From Streptomyces sp. RKAG290 (GTDB lineage Bacteria; Actinomycetota; Actinomycetes; Streptomycetales; Streptomycetaceae), in the NCBI RefSeq assembly GCF_023701695.1, contig NZ_JAJOZC010000001.1, positions 496,001 to 560,000 on the forward strand: a DNA stretch of 64,000 nucleotides. Direction: 5' to 3'. Of the stretch, positions 35,668 through 46,800 are shown piece after piece (within the stretch, counting starts at the first letter, position 1; each line of letters begins with the position of its first letter). The translations under genes and the position numbers were made by a program. The notes beneath the pieces were generated by a model. That model saw only the letters and a program-made list of their open reading frames with translations. It was not told the origin of the DNA and searched no databases.

Positions 35668-37565
35668 CGACCACGTACGAAGAACACGCCGAGGAGACGG
35701 ACACCCGTGCGCAAGAAGAGGGGGAAGCGGCCATGAGCACACCGGGCCCGGACCGTGCGCTGCTGCCGACGGCAAGCGGTGCGGAGAGCCTGGCGGCGCT
35801 GCGCACCATGCTGCGCGGCCACCGCCGGCTCACCGCGGCAGCCGCCACCGTCCTGGTCGCCGGGACCGGAATCGGCCTGCTGACCGCTCCACTGCTCGGT
35901 CACATCGTCGACCTGGTGGTGCAGGAGCGGGGGTCGCGGGCGCTGACGACACCGCTGGTGCTGCTCATCGTGGTGGCACTGGTGCGCGGCGCCGCCGCCG
36001 CGGTCGGCAGCACGCTCGTGGCCCGGCTCGGCGAGACCGTGCTCGCCGCCGTGCGGGAGCAGTTCATCGAGCGGGCGCTGCGGCTGCCGCTGGAGCGCGT
36101 CGAGGCGGCCGGCTCGGGCGACCTGGTCTCCCGGGTCACCAGCGACGTCTCCATGATCGCGAAGTCGGTGCGCCAGGCCCTGCCCGAGTTCACCCGTTCC
36201 GCACTCACCATCGTGCTGACCTTCGTCGGACTCGCCGTGCTGGACTGGCGGTTCCTGCTGGCGGCCCTGCTGGCGATGCCGGTGCAGGTGCTGTCCGTGC
36301 GCTGGTACCTGCGCCGCGCCGCCCCGGTGTACGCCGAGCATCGCGTCGCGACCGGCGCCCTCCAGCACCAGCTGCTCGACAGCGTCGGCGGGGTCCGTAC
36401 CGTACGGGCCTTCCGGCTGAACCGGGCGCACACCGCCCTGCTGGAGCAGCGTTCGGCCTCGGCCCGCGACCTCGCGCTGGGCGGCATCCACATCGTCACC
36501 GGCTTCTTCTCGCGGCTGAACCTGGCCGAGTACATCGGCCTGGCCACCATGCTCGGCGCGGGTTTCCTGCTGGTCGACAACGGTTCGGTGAGCATCGGTA
36601 CGGCCACCGCGGCCGCCCTGTACTTCCACAGCCTCTTCAACCCGGTCAACGCCACGCTGTTCCTCATCGACGACGCGCAGTCGGCGGGCGCCAGCTTCGC
36701 CCGGCTGGTCGGGGTGTCCAAGCTCCCGGCCGAGCCCACGGTGCGGGGCGGCGGCGCTCCGGCCGACGGTTCGGTGCGGGTGACCGCGCTCAGTTACGCC
36801 TACGCCGCCGGAGCTCCCGTGCTGCGGAAGGTCGATCTCTCGGTGCGCAGCGGGGAGCGGGTGGCGCTGGTCGGCGCGAGCGGCGCCGGCAAGACCACGC
36901 TGGCCAAGGTCATCGCGGGCGTCCACGAGCCGCACGGCGGGTCGATCTCGCTCGGCGGGGTCGACGTGGCCGAACTGGGCCCCGCCGGGGTACGGCGCGC
37001 GGTGACGCTGATCAGCCAGGAGGTGCACGTGTTCGCGGGCCCGCTGGCCGAGGACCTGCGCCTCGCCCGCCCGCAGGCCACCGACGAGGAGTTGCGCGCG
37101 GCCCTGTCCCGGGTCGGGGCCCTGGAGTGGGCCGAGGCGCTTCCCGACGGCCTGGGCACGGTGGTGGGCGAGGGCGGCCACCGTCTGACGGTGACGCAGG
37201 CGCAGCATCTCGCACTGGCCCGGCTGGTCCTCGCGGACCCGCCGATCGCCATCCTCGACGAGGCCACCGCCGACGCGGGCAGCGCCGGCGCTCGGGTCCT
37301 GGAGGAAGCGGCCCTGCGGGCGCTGGAGGGGCGTACGGGTCTGGTGGTCGCCCACCGGCTCCCCCAGGCGGCGACCGCCGACCGCGTCGTCGTCCTCGAC
37401 GAGGGCCGGATCGTGGAGACCGGCAGCCACGACGAACTGGTCGCGGCGGGCGGCCGGTACGCGGAGCTCTGGGAGGCCTGGTCCGACAGCCGGCGGGAGC
37501 CGGTGGACGGTGTGCCGCAGCAGCAGGACACCGCCCCGGACCACGCGGGCGCCCCCACGCACTGA
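35664..37565 (+). CDS. ABC exporter half-transporter with intact Walker motifs but degenerate signature, siderophore export
   Basis: The protein has 633 residues. Membrane domain (~60-350) and ATPase domain. Walker A GASGAGKTT (404-412) and Walker B IAILDEA (Asp532, Glu533) are intact, but the signature reads LTVTQ (508-512) instead of LSGGQ. With the partner encoded upstream it forms one complete ATP site (this Walker A/B plus the partner's LSGGQ) and one dead site, as in known heterodimeric exporters. The ATG overlaps the upstream stop; a second ATG at 35733 is possible. Its role is probably secretion of the desferri-siderophore. Confidence 0.9.
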   Translation: MTTTYEEHAEETDTRAQEEGEAAMSTPGPDRALLPTASGAESLAALRTMLRGHRRLTAAAATVLVAGTGIGLLTAPLLGHIVDLVVQERGSRALTTPLVLLIVVALVRGAAAAVGSTLVARLGETVLAAVREQFIERALRLPLERVEAAGSGDLVSRVTSDVSMIAKSVRQALPEFTRSALTIVLTFVGLAVLDWRFLLAALLAMPVQVLSVRWYLRRAAPVYAEHRVATGALQHQLLDSVGGVRTVRAFRLNRAHTALLEQRSASARDLALGGIHIVTGFFSRLNLAEYIGLATMLGAGFLLVDNGSVSIGTATAAALYFHSLFNPVNATLFLIDDAQSAGASFARLVGVSKLPAEPTVRGGGAPADGSVRVTALSYAYAAGAPVLRKVDLSVRSGERVALVGASGAGKTTLAKVIAGVHEPHGGSISLGGVDVAELGPAGVRRAVTLISQEVHVFAGPLAEDLRLARPQATDEELRAALSRVGALEWAEALPDGLGTVVGEGGHRLTVTQAQHLALARLVLADPPIAILDEATADAGSAGARVLEEAALRALEGRTGLVVAHRLPQAATADRVVVLDEGRIVETGSHDELVAAGGRYAELWEAWSDSRREPVDGVPQQQDTAPDHAGAPTH

Positions 37566-37588
37566 TCGCGTCCGCGCCGGACAGTACG

Positions 37589-37637
37589 GACGCCGCGGCC
37601 CCCGGGTGAGAGGTTCTCACCCGGGGGCCGCGGCGTC
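37589..37637. terminator. Strong bidirectional terminator (23-bp perfect stem)
   Basis: The 23 nt at 37589-37611 pair completely with 37615-37637 around a GGT loop. It lies between the convergent exporter (stop 37565) and mbtH (stop 37645) and should end both the exporter mRNA and the long NRPS-MbtH transcript. Confidence 0.92.
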
Positions 37638-37644
37638 TGTGGGT

Positions 37645-37854
37645 TCAGCCCTGCAGTGCGACGAGGCTCGCCGGGCGCAGGTCCGTCCAGTGGGCCTCCA
37701 CATGGGCGAGGCACGCCTCACGGGTGTCGGCGCCGAAGACGGTCCGCCAGCCGGCCGGCACCTCGGCGAAGGAGGGCCACAGCGAGTGCTGGTTCTCGTC
37801 GTTTACCAGGACCAGGAAACTGCCCTGCGGGTCCTCGAACGGGTTGGTGCTCAT
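37645..37854 (-). CDS. MbtH-family NRPS accessory protein
   Basis: A small protein of 69 residues, [27 protein letters not shown], with the conserved NxExQxSLWP core and the downstream W...[19 protein letters not shown]. MbtH proteins bind adenylation domains and are needed for their folding or activity, here most likely the Ser and hydroxyornithine A domains. Its ATG overlaps the NRPS stop (ATGA), so it is made together with the synthetase. Confidence 0.97.
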   Translation of the reverse strand: MSTNPFEDPQGSFLVLVNDENQHSLWPSFAEVPAGWRTVFGADTREACLAHVEAHWTDLRPASLVALQG

Positions 37855-40800
37855 GCGTGGTCACTCCTCTTTGACGGTGCGGTGAACAGCGCGGACAGCG
37901 GCTGTTCCGGATGAGCTGCCACGCTGTGCAGCAGCTCCAGGTATTCGTCGACCAGTTGCCCGGCCTTGGCGGTGCCCAGCAGGTCGGTGGCGTGGATCAG
38001 GCCGCAGTGCACCGGGCCGTCGCCACGCGGCTCGTAGAAGCTGAGGGTCAGCTCGGCCCGGGTGACGCCGGTCGGCACGGCGTCGAGCGAGCCGATGCCG
38101 CCCTCCAGCTGTTGCGCGTCGGCCTGTTCGTGGTGGATCACCATGACCTGCGGCCCCTGTGGCGGCAGGTTCGTGGCCCGCACGACGGCGTCGAACGGGA
38201 CGTCCTGCCGGTCGAGCGCGCTCAGCGTGGTCTCCCGGACCCGGGTCAGCAGTTCCGCGAAGCTCGGGTCGCCCGCCGTGTCGGTGCGCAGCACCACCGT
38301 GTTGAAGAAGCAGCCGACCAGATCGGCGAGCTGGTCGTCGGTGCGTCCCGCCACCATGGTGCCGATCGGCAGGTCGGTACCCGCGCCATGGCCGGTGAGC
38401 AGCGCCGCGAGGGCTGAGTGGAGCACCATGAACATGCTGGTGCCGGTGGCTCGGGCCAGCCGGTCCACGGCGGCGTGCAGCTCCTCGTCGAGGACGAACC
38501 CGACATGGTCGCCGGGCCGTGTCGCCTGTTCCGGGTCGGCCGGGCGCGGGCCGTCGGCCGGGAGGGCCAGCTGCCCCGGCAGGTCGTCGAGCGTCCGGCG
38601 CCAGTAGGCGAGCTGCTGCCCGCCCCGGCTGTCCGGATCGTCGAGGTCGCCCAGGGCCTCGTGCGCCCAGTGCGCGTAGTCGCCGTAACCGACCGGCAGC
38701 GGCGCCCAGTCCGGGGCCAGGCCCTGTGCGCGGGCCGCGTGCGCCGTGGCGAGGTCGCGGAACAGCGGGACCACGGACCACTCGTCGACAGCCAGGTAGT
38801 GCATGGTCAGCAACAGTGCCTGGCTGCCGTCGGGGCCGGTGAGCAGATGCGCCCTCAGCGGCGCCTCAGCCACCGGATCCGCTGCCCGGCCCGCGAGTGC
38901 GGCAAGGCGGGCCTCCGGATCCGCACATGACTCCACGATCAGCGCCGGCGCCGCGGCAGGCCGCTGGTAAAGGGCGCCGTCCCGCTCGGTGAACGCCGTG
39001 CGCAGCGGCTCGTGACGGGCCACCACATCGGCGAGCGCGGCGGCGAGGACCCCCGCGTCGAGCCCGCCCGCGGAGCGCAGTGTCAGCGCGTGGTCGACGC
39101 CGGCGTTCCGGCGCCAGGACTGCCACTGCCACTGCTGGACGGGGGCGGCCGCCACGGGTTCGGCCGGCCGTTCGACGGGACGCAGTGCGGGGCGGGCGGC
39201 TGCCGCGCCCTCCAGGGCGCCGGCGATTCCGGCGACCGTGAGCGCGTCGAAGACGTCCCTGATGCTCAGCTCGACGCCGAACTCGGTGCGGATACGGCCC
39301 AGCAGCCGCATCGACGCCATGGAGTGGCCGCCGAGCGCGAAGAAGCTGTCGTGCACCCCGACCTCGTCCAGCTTCAGGATCTCGCAGAACAGTGCGGCGA
39401 TCCGGGCCTGGGTCCGGGTCGCCGGCCGGGCGTCACCCGTCATGGCGGACCAGTCGGGCGCGGGGAGCGCGGCGCGGTCCAGCTTGCCGTTGGGCGTGAG
39501 CGGCAGCGGCCCGTCCAGCGGCACCACCAGGGCCGGAACCATGTACTCGGGGAGCAGCCCGGCCACATGGGCGCGCAGCTCCTGCGGGTCCGGTTCGCCG
39601 GACTCGGGCACGGCGTAGGCGACCAGCCGGACGATGTCGCCGTCCCGGTCGGGGACCACCGCGGCCTGGGCGACCGAGGGGTGTCCGGCGAGCGCCGCCT
39701 CGATCTCGCCCAGCTCGATGCGGAAGCCCCGCACCTTCACCTGGGTGTCGGCCCGGCCGAGGAAGTCGAGGTTGCCGTCCCGGCGCCAGCGGGCGCGGTC
39801 ACCGGTGCGGTACATCCGGCTGCCCGGTGCGCCGAACGGGTCGGCGACGAACCGCTCCGAGGTGAGGGCCGCCTTGCCGAGGTAGCCGCGGGCCAGGCCG
39901 CGCCCGGCGACGTACAGCTCGCCCACCACGCCCGGCGGGACGGGCCGCAGGTGCTCGTCCAGGACGTAGGCAAGGGTGTTGGGGTCGGGCCGGCCGATGG
40001 GGACCCGGCCCGCCGGGCTGCCACCGTGGTCGCGGGCGGGCCACAGCGTCGAGTTGACCGTCGCCTCGGTGAGCCCGTAGGCGCAGATCAGGTGGGCCGT
40101 GGCGCCGAAGCGGTCGAACAGGTCCGGCGGCACGGTCTCGGTGCCCACCAGGACGGTCGAGCCCTCGGGCAGTTCGCAGCCCGGCGGCAGCGCCGACACC
40201 AGGGACGGCGGCAGGATCATGTGGGTGATCCGCTGGTCCGCGAGGAAGCCGGTCAGCGCCGGTCCCGCCACCCGTGCCTCGTCGGTGATGAGGACGAGGC
40301 GGCCGCCGTGGCACAGCGCCATGGCCAGCTCGAAGACGAAGACGTCGAAGCCGGTGGAGGCGAACTGGAGCACCCGGCTGTCGTGTTCAAGACCCATACG
40401 GTCGACCGCGGTCGCCACGAGGGAGGAGATGCCCTCGTGGGGTACGACCACCCCCTTGGGGCGGCCGGTCGAACCGGAGGTGTAGATCACGTACGCGGCC
40501 TGGTCCAGGCCCACGGGCCCGCCCGGCACCGGCGTGCGCGGCGCCGCGTCGATGGCCGCGGCGGTGTCCGGCGCGTCCAGCAGGACCACGGGGACGCCCG
40601 GCACGTCGGGGATCTTCCCGGCGACCGGCTCGGTGCCGACGACGAGGGCGGCTCCCGAGTCCTCGATCATGTAGCTGAGCCGGTCACCGGGGTGGACCAT
40701 GTCGAGCGGCAGGAACGCGGCGCCCAGCTTCAGCACGGCGAGCACGGTGGCGATCATGTCCACGGACCGGGGCACGGCCACCCCGACCACGCTCTCGGCG

Positions 40801-43800
40801 CCCACTCCGCGCGAGGCGAGCAGCCCGGCGATCCGGTCGGCCCGGGCGTCGAGCTGGGCGTACGTCACCGAGCGGGAACGGTCCACCACGGCGACCGCGT
40901 CGGGCCGCTCGGCGAGCCGCCGGGCGAACAGCTCGGGCAGCGACTGCTCGTCGACCTGCCGGGCGGTGGAGTTGAACCCCTCCAGGACCGTACGCCGCTC
41001 CGCTCCGGACAGGATCTCGGCCCGGGACAGGGGCTGTCCGGGGGCGGCGACGAGGGCGGCGACCAGGGTGCGCAGCCGCTCGCCGAGCCGCTCGGCGGTC
41101 TCCTGGTCGAAGAGCTCGGTGGCGAACTCCAGCCGGCAGCCCAGCGAGCCGGGCCCGCCGTCCGGCGCGGTGTGCTCGGTGAAGCTGAACACCAGGTCGA
41201 ACTTGGCGGAGCGGATCCGGAACGGCACGAATTCCAGTCGCAGACCGGGCAGTTGCAGTTCCTCGCCGGTGCGGGCGTGGTAGCCGACCATCACCTGGAA
41301 GAGCGGGTTGCGGGAGAGGGAGCGCGTCGGGTTGAGCGCCTCCACGACCGACTCGAAGGGCACGTCCGCGTGGGAGAACGCCGCCAGGTCGGTGTCGCGA
41401 ACCCGGGCCAGCAGCTCGGTGAAGCTGGGGTCGCCGCTCACGTCGGCGCGCAGCACCAGGGTGTTGACGAAGAACCCGACCAGTTCGTCCAGCGCCTCGT
41501 CGCTCCGTCCCGCGATGGGGGAACCGAGCGGGATGTCCGTCCCCGCGCCCATCCGGTGGAGCAGGGCGGCCACGGCCGCGTGCACCACCATGAACATGCT
41601 GACGCCGGACTCCCGGGCGAGCTGCTTGAGCCCCTGGTGGACGGGTGCGTCGAAGGGGATGTCGAGTTCGGCGCCGGAGAAAGCGGGGCGGGCGGGCCTG
41701 GGCCGGTCGGTGGGCAGCTCCAGCTCCTCGGGCGCGCCGGCCAGGGCCGTACGCCAGTGGGCCAGCTGCCGTGCGGCCAGGCTGTTCTCGTCGGCGGGGT
41801 CGCCGAGCAGCCGGTTCTGCCACAGGGCGTAGTCGGCGTACTGGACGGGCAGCGGCTCCCAGTCGGGGGCCGTGCCGTCGAGTCGCGCCGCGTAGGCGGT
41901 GGCCAGGTCCCGCAGGAACGGCCGGTCCGACCACTCGTCGGTGGTGATGTGGTGCATCAGCAGCACGACGACGTGGTCCTCGGGCGCCAGTTCCACGACG
42001 GTGGCGCGCAGCAGCAGTTCGGCGGCGAGGCCGAAGGGGCGGCCCACGACCCTGTCGATGATGCCGGGCACCTCGTCCTCGGTGGCCCGCAGGCACTCCA
42101 CCACGGGGTGCGCCTGCTCGGCGGGGAGCACCCGCTGGAGCACCTGGCCGTCCGGCGCGGTGAAGAAGACCGTACGCAGCGCCTCATGACGTCCTGTCAC
42201 ATCGGCGAGGGCGGCACGCCAGGCCGGCAGGTCCAGCGGGCCGCGCAACCGCATGGCCAGCGAGAAGTTGTACGCGGCCGAGGTGCACTCGATCTGCTGG
42301 ATGACCCACAGCCGCTGCTGGGCGTGGGAGAGGGGCAGTTCCGCCGGCCGCTCCCCCGCGGTCAGGGCCGGGCGTGCGGCGCCGTCGGCACGGGCCGTGC
42401 GCGCCACGAGTTCGGCGACGGTCGGCGCCTCGAACAGGTCCCGGATGGCCAGCTCGGTGTCGAGGGCGGTGCGGGCCCTGCTGACCAGACGGGTGGCCAG
42501 CAGGGAGTGCCCGCCCAGGTCGAAGAAGTCGCTGTCGATCCCCACGCTGCCCGTGGGCAGTCCGAGCACCTCGGCGAACAGGGCGCAGAGCGTCTCCTCC
42601 CGCGGATTGCGGGGGGTGCGGCCGGTGCCCGTACCGGCGAAGTCGGGTGCGGGCAGGGCCCTGACGTCCAGTTTGCCGTTGACGGTCAGCGGCAGCGTGT
42701 CGAGGGTGACGAGCGCGGAGGGGACCATGTAGTCCGGCAGTGCGGCCTTCAGGTGGTCGCGCAGCCGCTGGGTCAGCGAGTCGTCGTGCCCGGCGCCCTC
42801 CTCCGGTACGACGTAGCCGACCAGGCGCTTGGTGCCCGCCCGCTCGGAGACGACGACCGCCGCGTGCGCGACCCCGGGGTGCGCGGACAGGGCCGTGGAG
42901 ATCTCGCCGAGCTCGATGCGGTAACCGCGGATCTTCACCTGGTCGTCGGTGCGGCCGAGGAAGTCCAGCAGGCCGTCCGGGCGTTGGCGTACCAGGTCGC
43001 CGGTGCGGTACATGCGCTCGCCCGGTGCGCCGAACGGATCGGCGACGAACCGCTCGGAGGTCAGCGCGGACCGGTCGTGGTAGCCGCGGGCCAGGCCGGT
43101 CCCGGCGATGTACAGCTCGCCGGGGCAGCCCGGCGGGACGGGGCGCAGCATCGGGTCCAGCACGTGGGCGCGGGTGCCCCGGATCGGCACGCCGACCGTG
43201 GAGGTGGCGCTGTCGGCGGTGGAGCCGCCGAGCGTGTTGATCGTGTACTCGGTCGGCCCGTAGAGGTTGTAGCCGTAGGTGCCCTCGGTGCGGCGCAGCC
43301 GGGTCCACACCGTGTCGGGGACCGCCTCACCGCCGAGCAGGACCAGCGCGGGACGGTGCTTTCCGGCGGCTTCGTCCCGGTCGAGCAGGCCCTCCTCGAT
43401 GAGCAGCTGGGCGTAGGTGGGTGTCACGTTGACCACGTCGATGCGATGGCTGTCGCAGTAGGCGACCAGCGCCTCGGCGTCGCGGCGCAGCTCCTCGTCG
43501 CAGACGTGGACCTCGTGCCCCTCGACGAGCCAGAGCAGTTCCTCCCAGGACATGTCGAAGGCGAACGACACGGTGTGCGCGATGCGCAGCCGCCGGCCGC
43601 CGGCCGAGGCGATGGCCGGGTCGAAGATCTCCTTCTGGTGGTTGAACTGCATGTTCGTCAGCCCGCGGTAGGGGGTGACGACGCCCTTGGGGCGGCCGGT
43701 CGAGCCAGAGGTGTAGATGACGTACGCGGGGTGCTCCAGCCGGCCCGGCAGCCCGTGCGCGAACGCGGGCCGCTCGGCGTCGCTGATCTCCTCGCCCGGG

Positions 43801-46800
43801 AGCGCGGCCAGCTCGGCGGCCACGGCCGCGTCGTCCAGCAGGAGTTCGGGGGCGACGGGACCCTCTTCGTCACGCAGGGACGGGGCGACGGCGGTGGTGG
43901 TCACCAGGCACAGCGGTCCGGTGTCCCGTGCCATCAGCCGCAGCCGGTCGGCGGGGTGGTCGAGGTCGAGCGGCAGATAGGCGGCGCCGGTCCGCAGTAC
44001 GGCGAAGAGTGCGGCCACCATCTCGATGGAGCGCGGCAGCGCGAGCGCCACCACCTTCTCCGGACCGGCCCCGCGGGCGAGCAGCAGCCGGGCGAGCCGG
44101 TTGATCCGGGCGTCCAGCTCGGCGTAGGTGAGGGTCTGCCCGCCGAAGACGAGCGCCACGGCGTCCGGCGTACGGGCGACCTGGGCGGCGAGCAGGTCGG
44201 CGACCGTCTCGTCGGGCACCGGCTCGCGGCCGGTGCGCTGGGCCGCGGCCGTCGCGGTCCGCTCGGCCGGCAGCAGCAGGTCGACGCCGGCGGTCCTGGC
44301 CGGGGCGTCGCCGGCCAGGGCTTCGGTGAGCCGGCCGAGCACGGCGGTGAACCGGTCGAGGATCGTGGTCGCGGCCTCGGCGTCGAACAGGTCCGGCCTG
44401 GCCGCCAGGGTGACCCGCAGCCGGCTGCCGGGCGTGACGATGAGGGTGAGCGGGAAGTGCGTGCCGTCCACGTTGGACATGCCGGTGATGCCGTGCCGCT
44501 GCCGCAGCTCGGCGGCCCGGTCCTCGCCGTCGGCCGAGCGGAGCACGAACAGGGTGTCGAACAGCCGGCGGTGGCCCGTCTCCTGCTGGAGGGCGCCGAG
44601 TCCGACGTACTCGTACGGCATGACGGCGGCGCGCTCGGACTGCATCCGGCGCATCAGGTCGAGCAGCGGCTCGTCCGGGCTGAACGCGACGCGTGCCGGG
44701 ATGGTGTTGAGGAACATCCCGATGATTCCGGCCGCGTTCGGGACGTCCGCGGGCCGTCCGGCGACCGCGGTGCCGAAGGCGACGTCGGCGCGGCCGGTCA
44801 TCGCCGAGAGCACCAGCCCCCAGGCAGCGTTCAGCACGGTGTTCAGGGTGAGCCCGTGGCGGCGGGCGGTGGCGCGGAGCAGCTCGCCGGCCTCCGCCGT
44901 CAGCACGGTGTCGTGGTCCACCGGGATGACCGGCCCGGTGTCGCGTCCGGACGGGGCGAGCAGGGTCGGCTCGTCGAAGCCGGACAGCGAGCGGCGCCAG
45001 GCGGCGAGCGCGGCGCCGGTGTCCTGCTCGTCCAGCCAGGCCAGGTAGTCGCGGTACGAGCCGGGCACCGGCAGTCCGGTGCCGTCACCGGCACGCTCGT
45101 ACAGCGTGAACAGTTCCTCCAGGAACAGCCATGCGGACCAGCCGTCCCACAGGATGAGGTGGTGGGTGACCACGAGCCGGTCCCGGCCGTCGCCGAGCCG
45201 GATGAGCAGCAGCCGGCACAGCGGGGGCGAGGACAGGTCGAAGCGCCGGCGCCGGTCGGCCGCCAGCAGTTCCCGGGTCCGGGTGACCTGCTGCGCGGCG
45301 GGCAGCCCGGAGAGGTCCTCCTCGACGAGCGGGATCTCGGCCCCGTCCACGATGAACTGGACCGGGCGGGGCAGTCCGTCGGCGGTGAACCCGGCGCGCA
45401 GGCCGGTGTTGCGGGCCAGCAGCGCCCGGCAGGCCGCACGCAGCCGGTCCGCGTCGACGCGGCGGTCGAAGTCCAGGGTCTCCTGGGAGAGGTAGACGTC
45501 GAGCGCTTCGCCCGCGTCGTAGGTGGCGTGGAAGTACATGCCCTCCTGGAGCGGCGAGAGCGGCCAGATGTCGGCGACCGGGTGTCCGGCGGTGGTGGCG
45601 ACGCGGTCGGTCTCCTCCGGGGAGAGCACCAGCCCGCCCAGCGGGGCGGGCGCCACCGGCTCCGGCTCCGGCGGGGTGCCCGCGGCGGAGGTCAGCTGGT
45701 CCAGCAGGGCCCGCAGGGCGGGGTCGACGTCGGCGCCGGACCGCTCCTGCAGGGCGAGTACGGCCTGGAGGGCGGCAGCCGCCTGGCCGGCCTCGGCGGC
45801 GGGCACGGTCACGGCGTCGGCCGGGGCGACCGGTCCGGGGGCGGCGGGAACGGGGGCGGCCGGTGCCGGGGCCGTCTTCGCGGCGGCGGCGAGCGCGGCC
45901 GGGGTCCGGTGCTCGAACACCTCGCGGGGGCCGATGTCCAGCCCGTGCGCCCGGGCCCGGGTGGCGACCGTGATCGAGCTGAGGCTGTCGCCGCCGAGGA
46001 CGAAGAAGTCGTCGTCGGCGCCGATCCCCGGTACGCCGAGCACCGCGGTGAAGATCTCGCACAGGGCGCTCTCGCGCTCGTCGCGGGGCGCTCGTCCACC
46101 GGTGCGGGGGGCGGGTCCGGCGGACGGCAGTGCGTTCTGGTCGAGCTTGCCGCTGGGGGTGAGCGGCAGTTCCGCCAGGGCCACCAGGGCGCCCGGCACC
46201 ATGGGCGCGGGCAGCGTGCCGGTGAGCGCGGCGAGCAGGGCGTCGGTGTCCAGCAGGGTGCCGGGGGCGGGCACGGCGTAGCCGGCGAGTGCGCCGTCGC
46301 GCACGATCACGGCGGCACGGGCGACACCCGGCAGCGCGGCCAGGGCGGCCTCGATCTCGCCGAGTTCGATGCGGTTGCCCCGGATCTTGACCTGCCGGTC
46401 GGTGCGGCCGAGGTACTCGACGGCACCGTCGGCGCGACGCCGCACCAGGTCACCGGTGCGGTACATCCGCTCGCCCGGTCCGCCGAACGGATCGGCGACG
46501 AAGCGTTCGGCGGTGGTGCCGGACCGGTCGTGGTAGGCCCGGGCCAGCTGCACACCGGCGAGATAGAGCTCTCCCGGCACCCCGTCGGGTACCTGGCGCA
46601 GGAACGGGTCCAGGACGTGCAGCCGGGTGTTCCACACCGGGCGGCCGATGGGGACGGCGGGTCCGGCGTCACCGTCGTGGGCGAAGGAGGTCACGTCCAC
46701 GGCGGCCTCGGTGGGCCCGTAGAGGTTGTGCAGCGGCACGGGGGCCCGGCCGGAACGGGACGTCAGCTCCGACCAGTTCCGGGCCTGGGCACCGGTGAGT

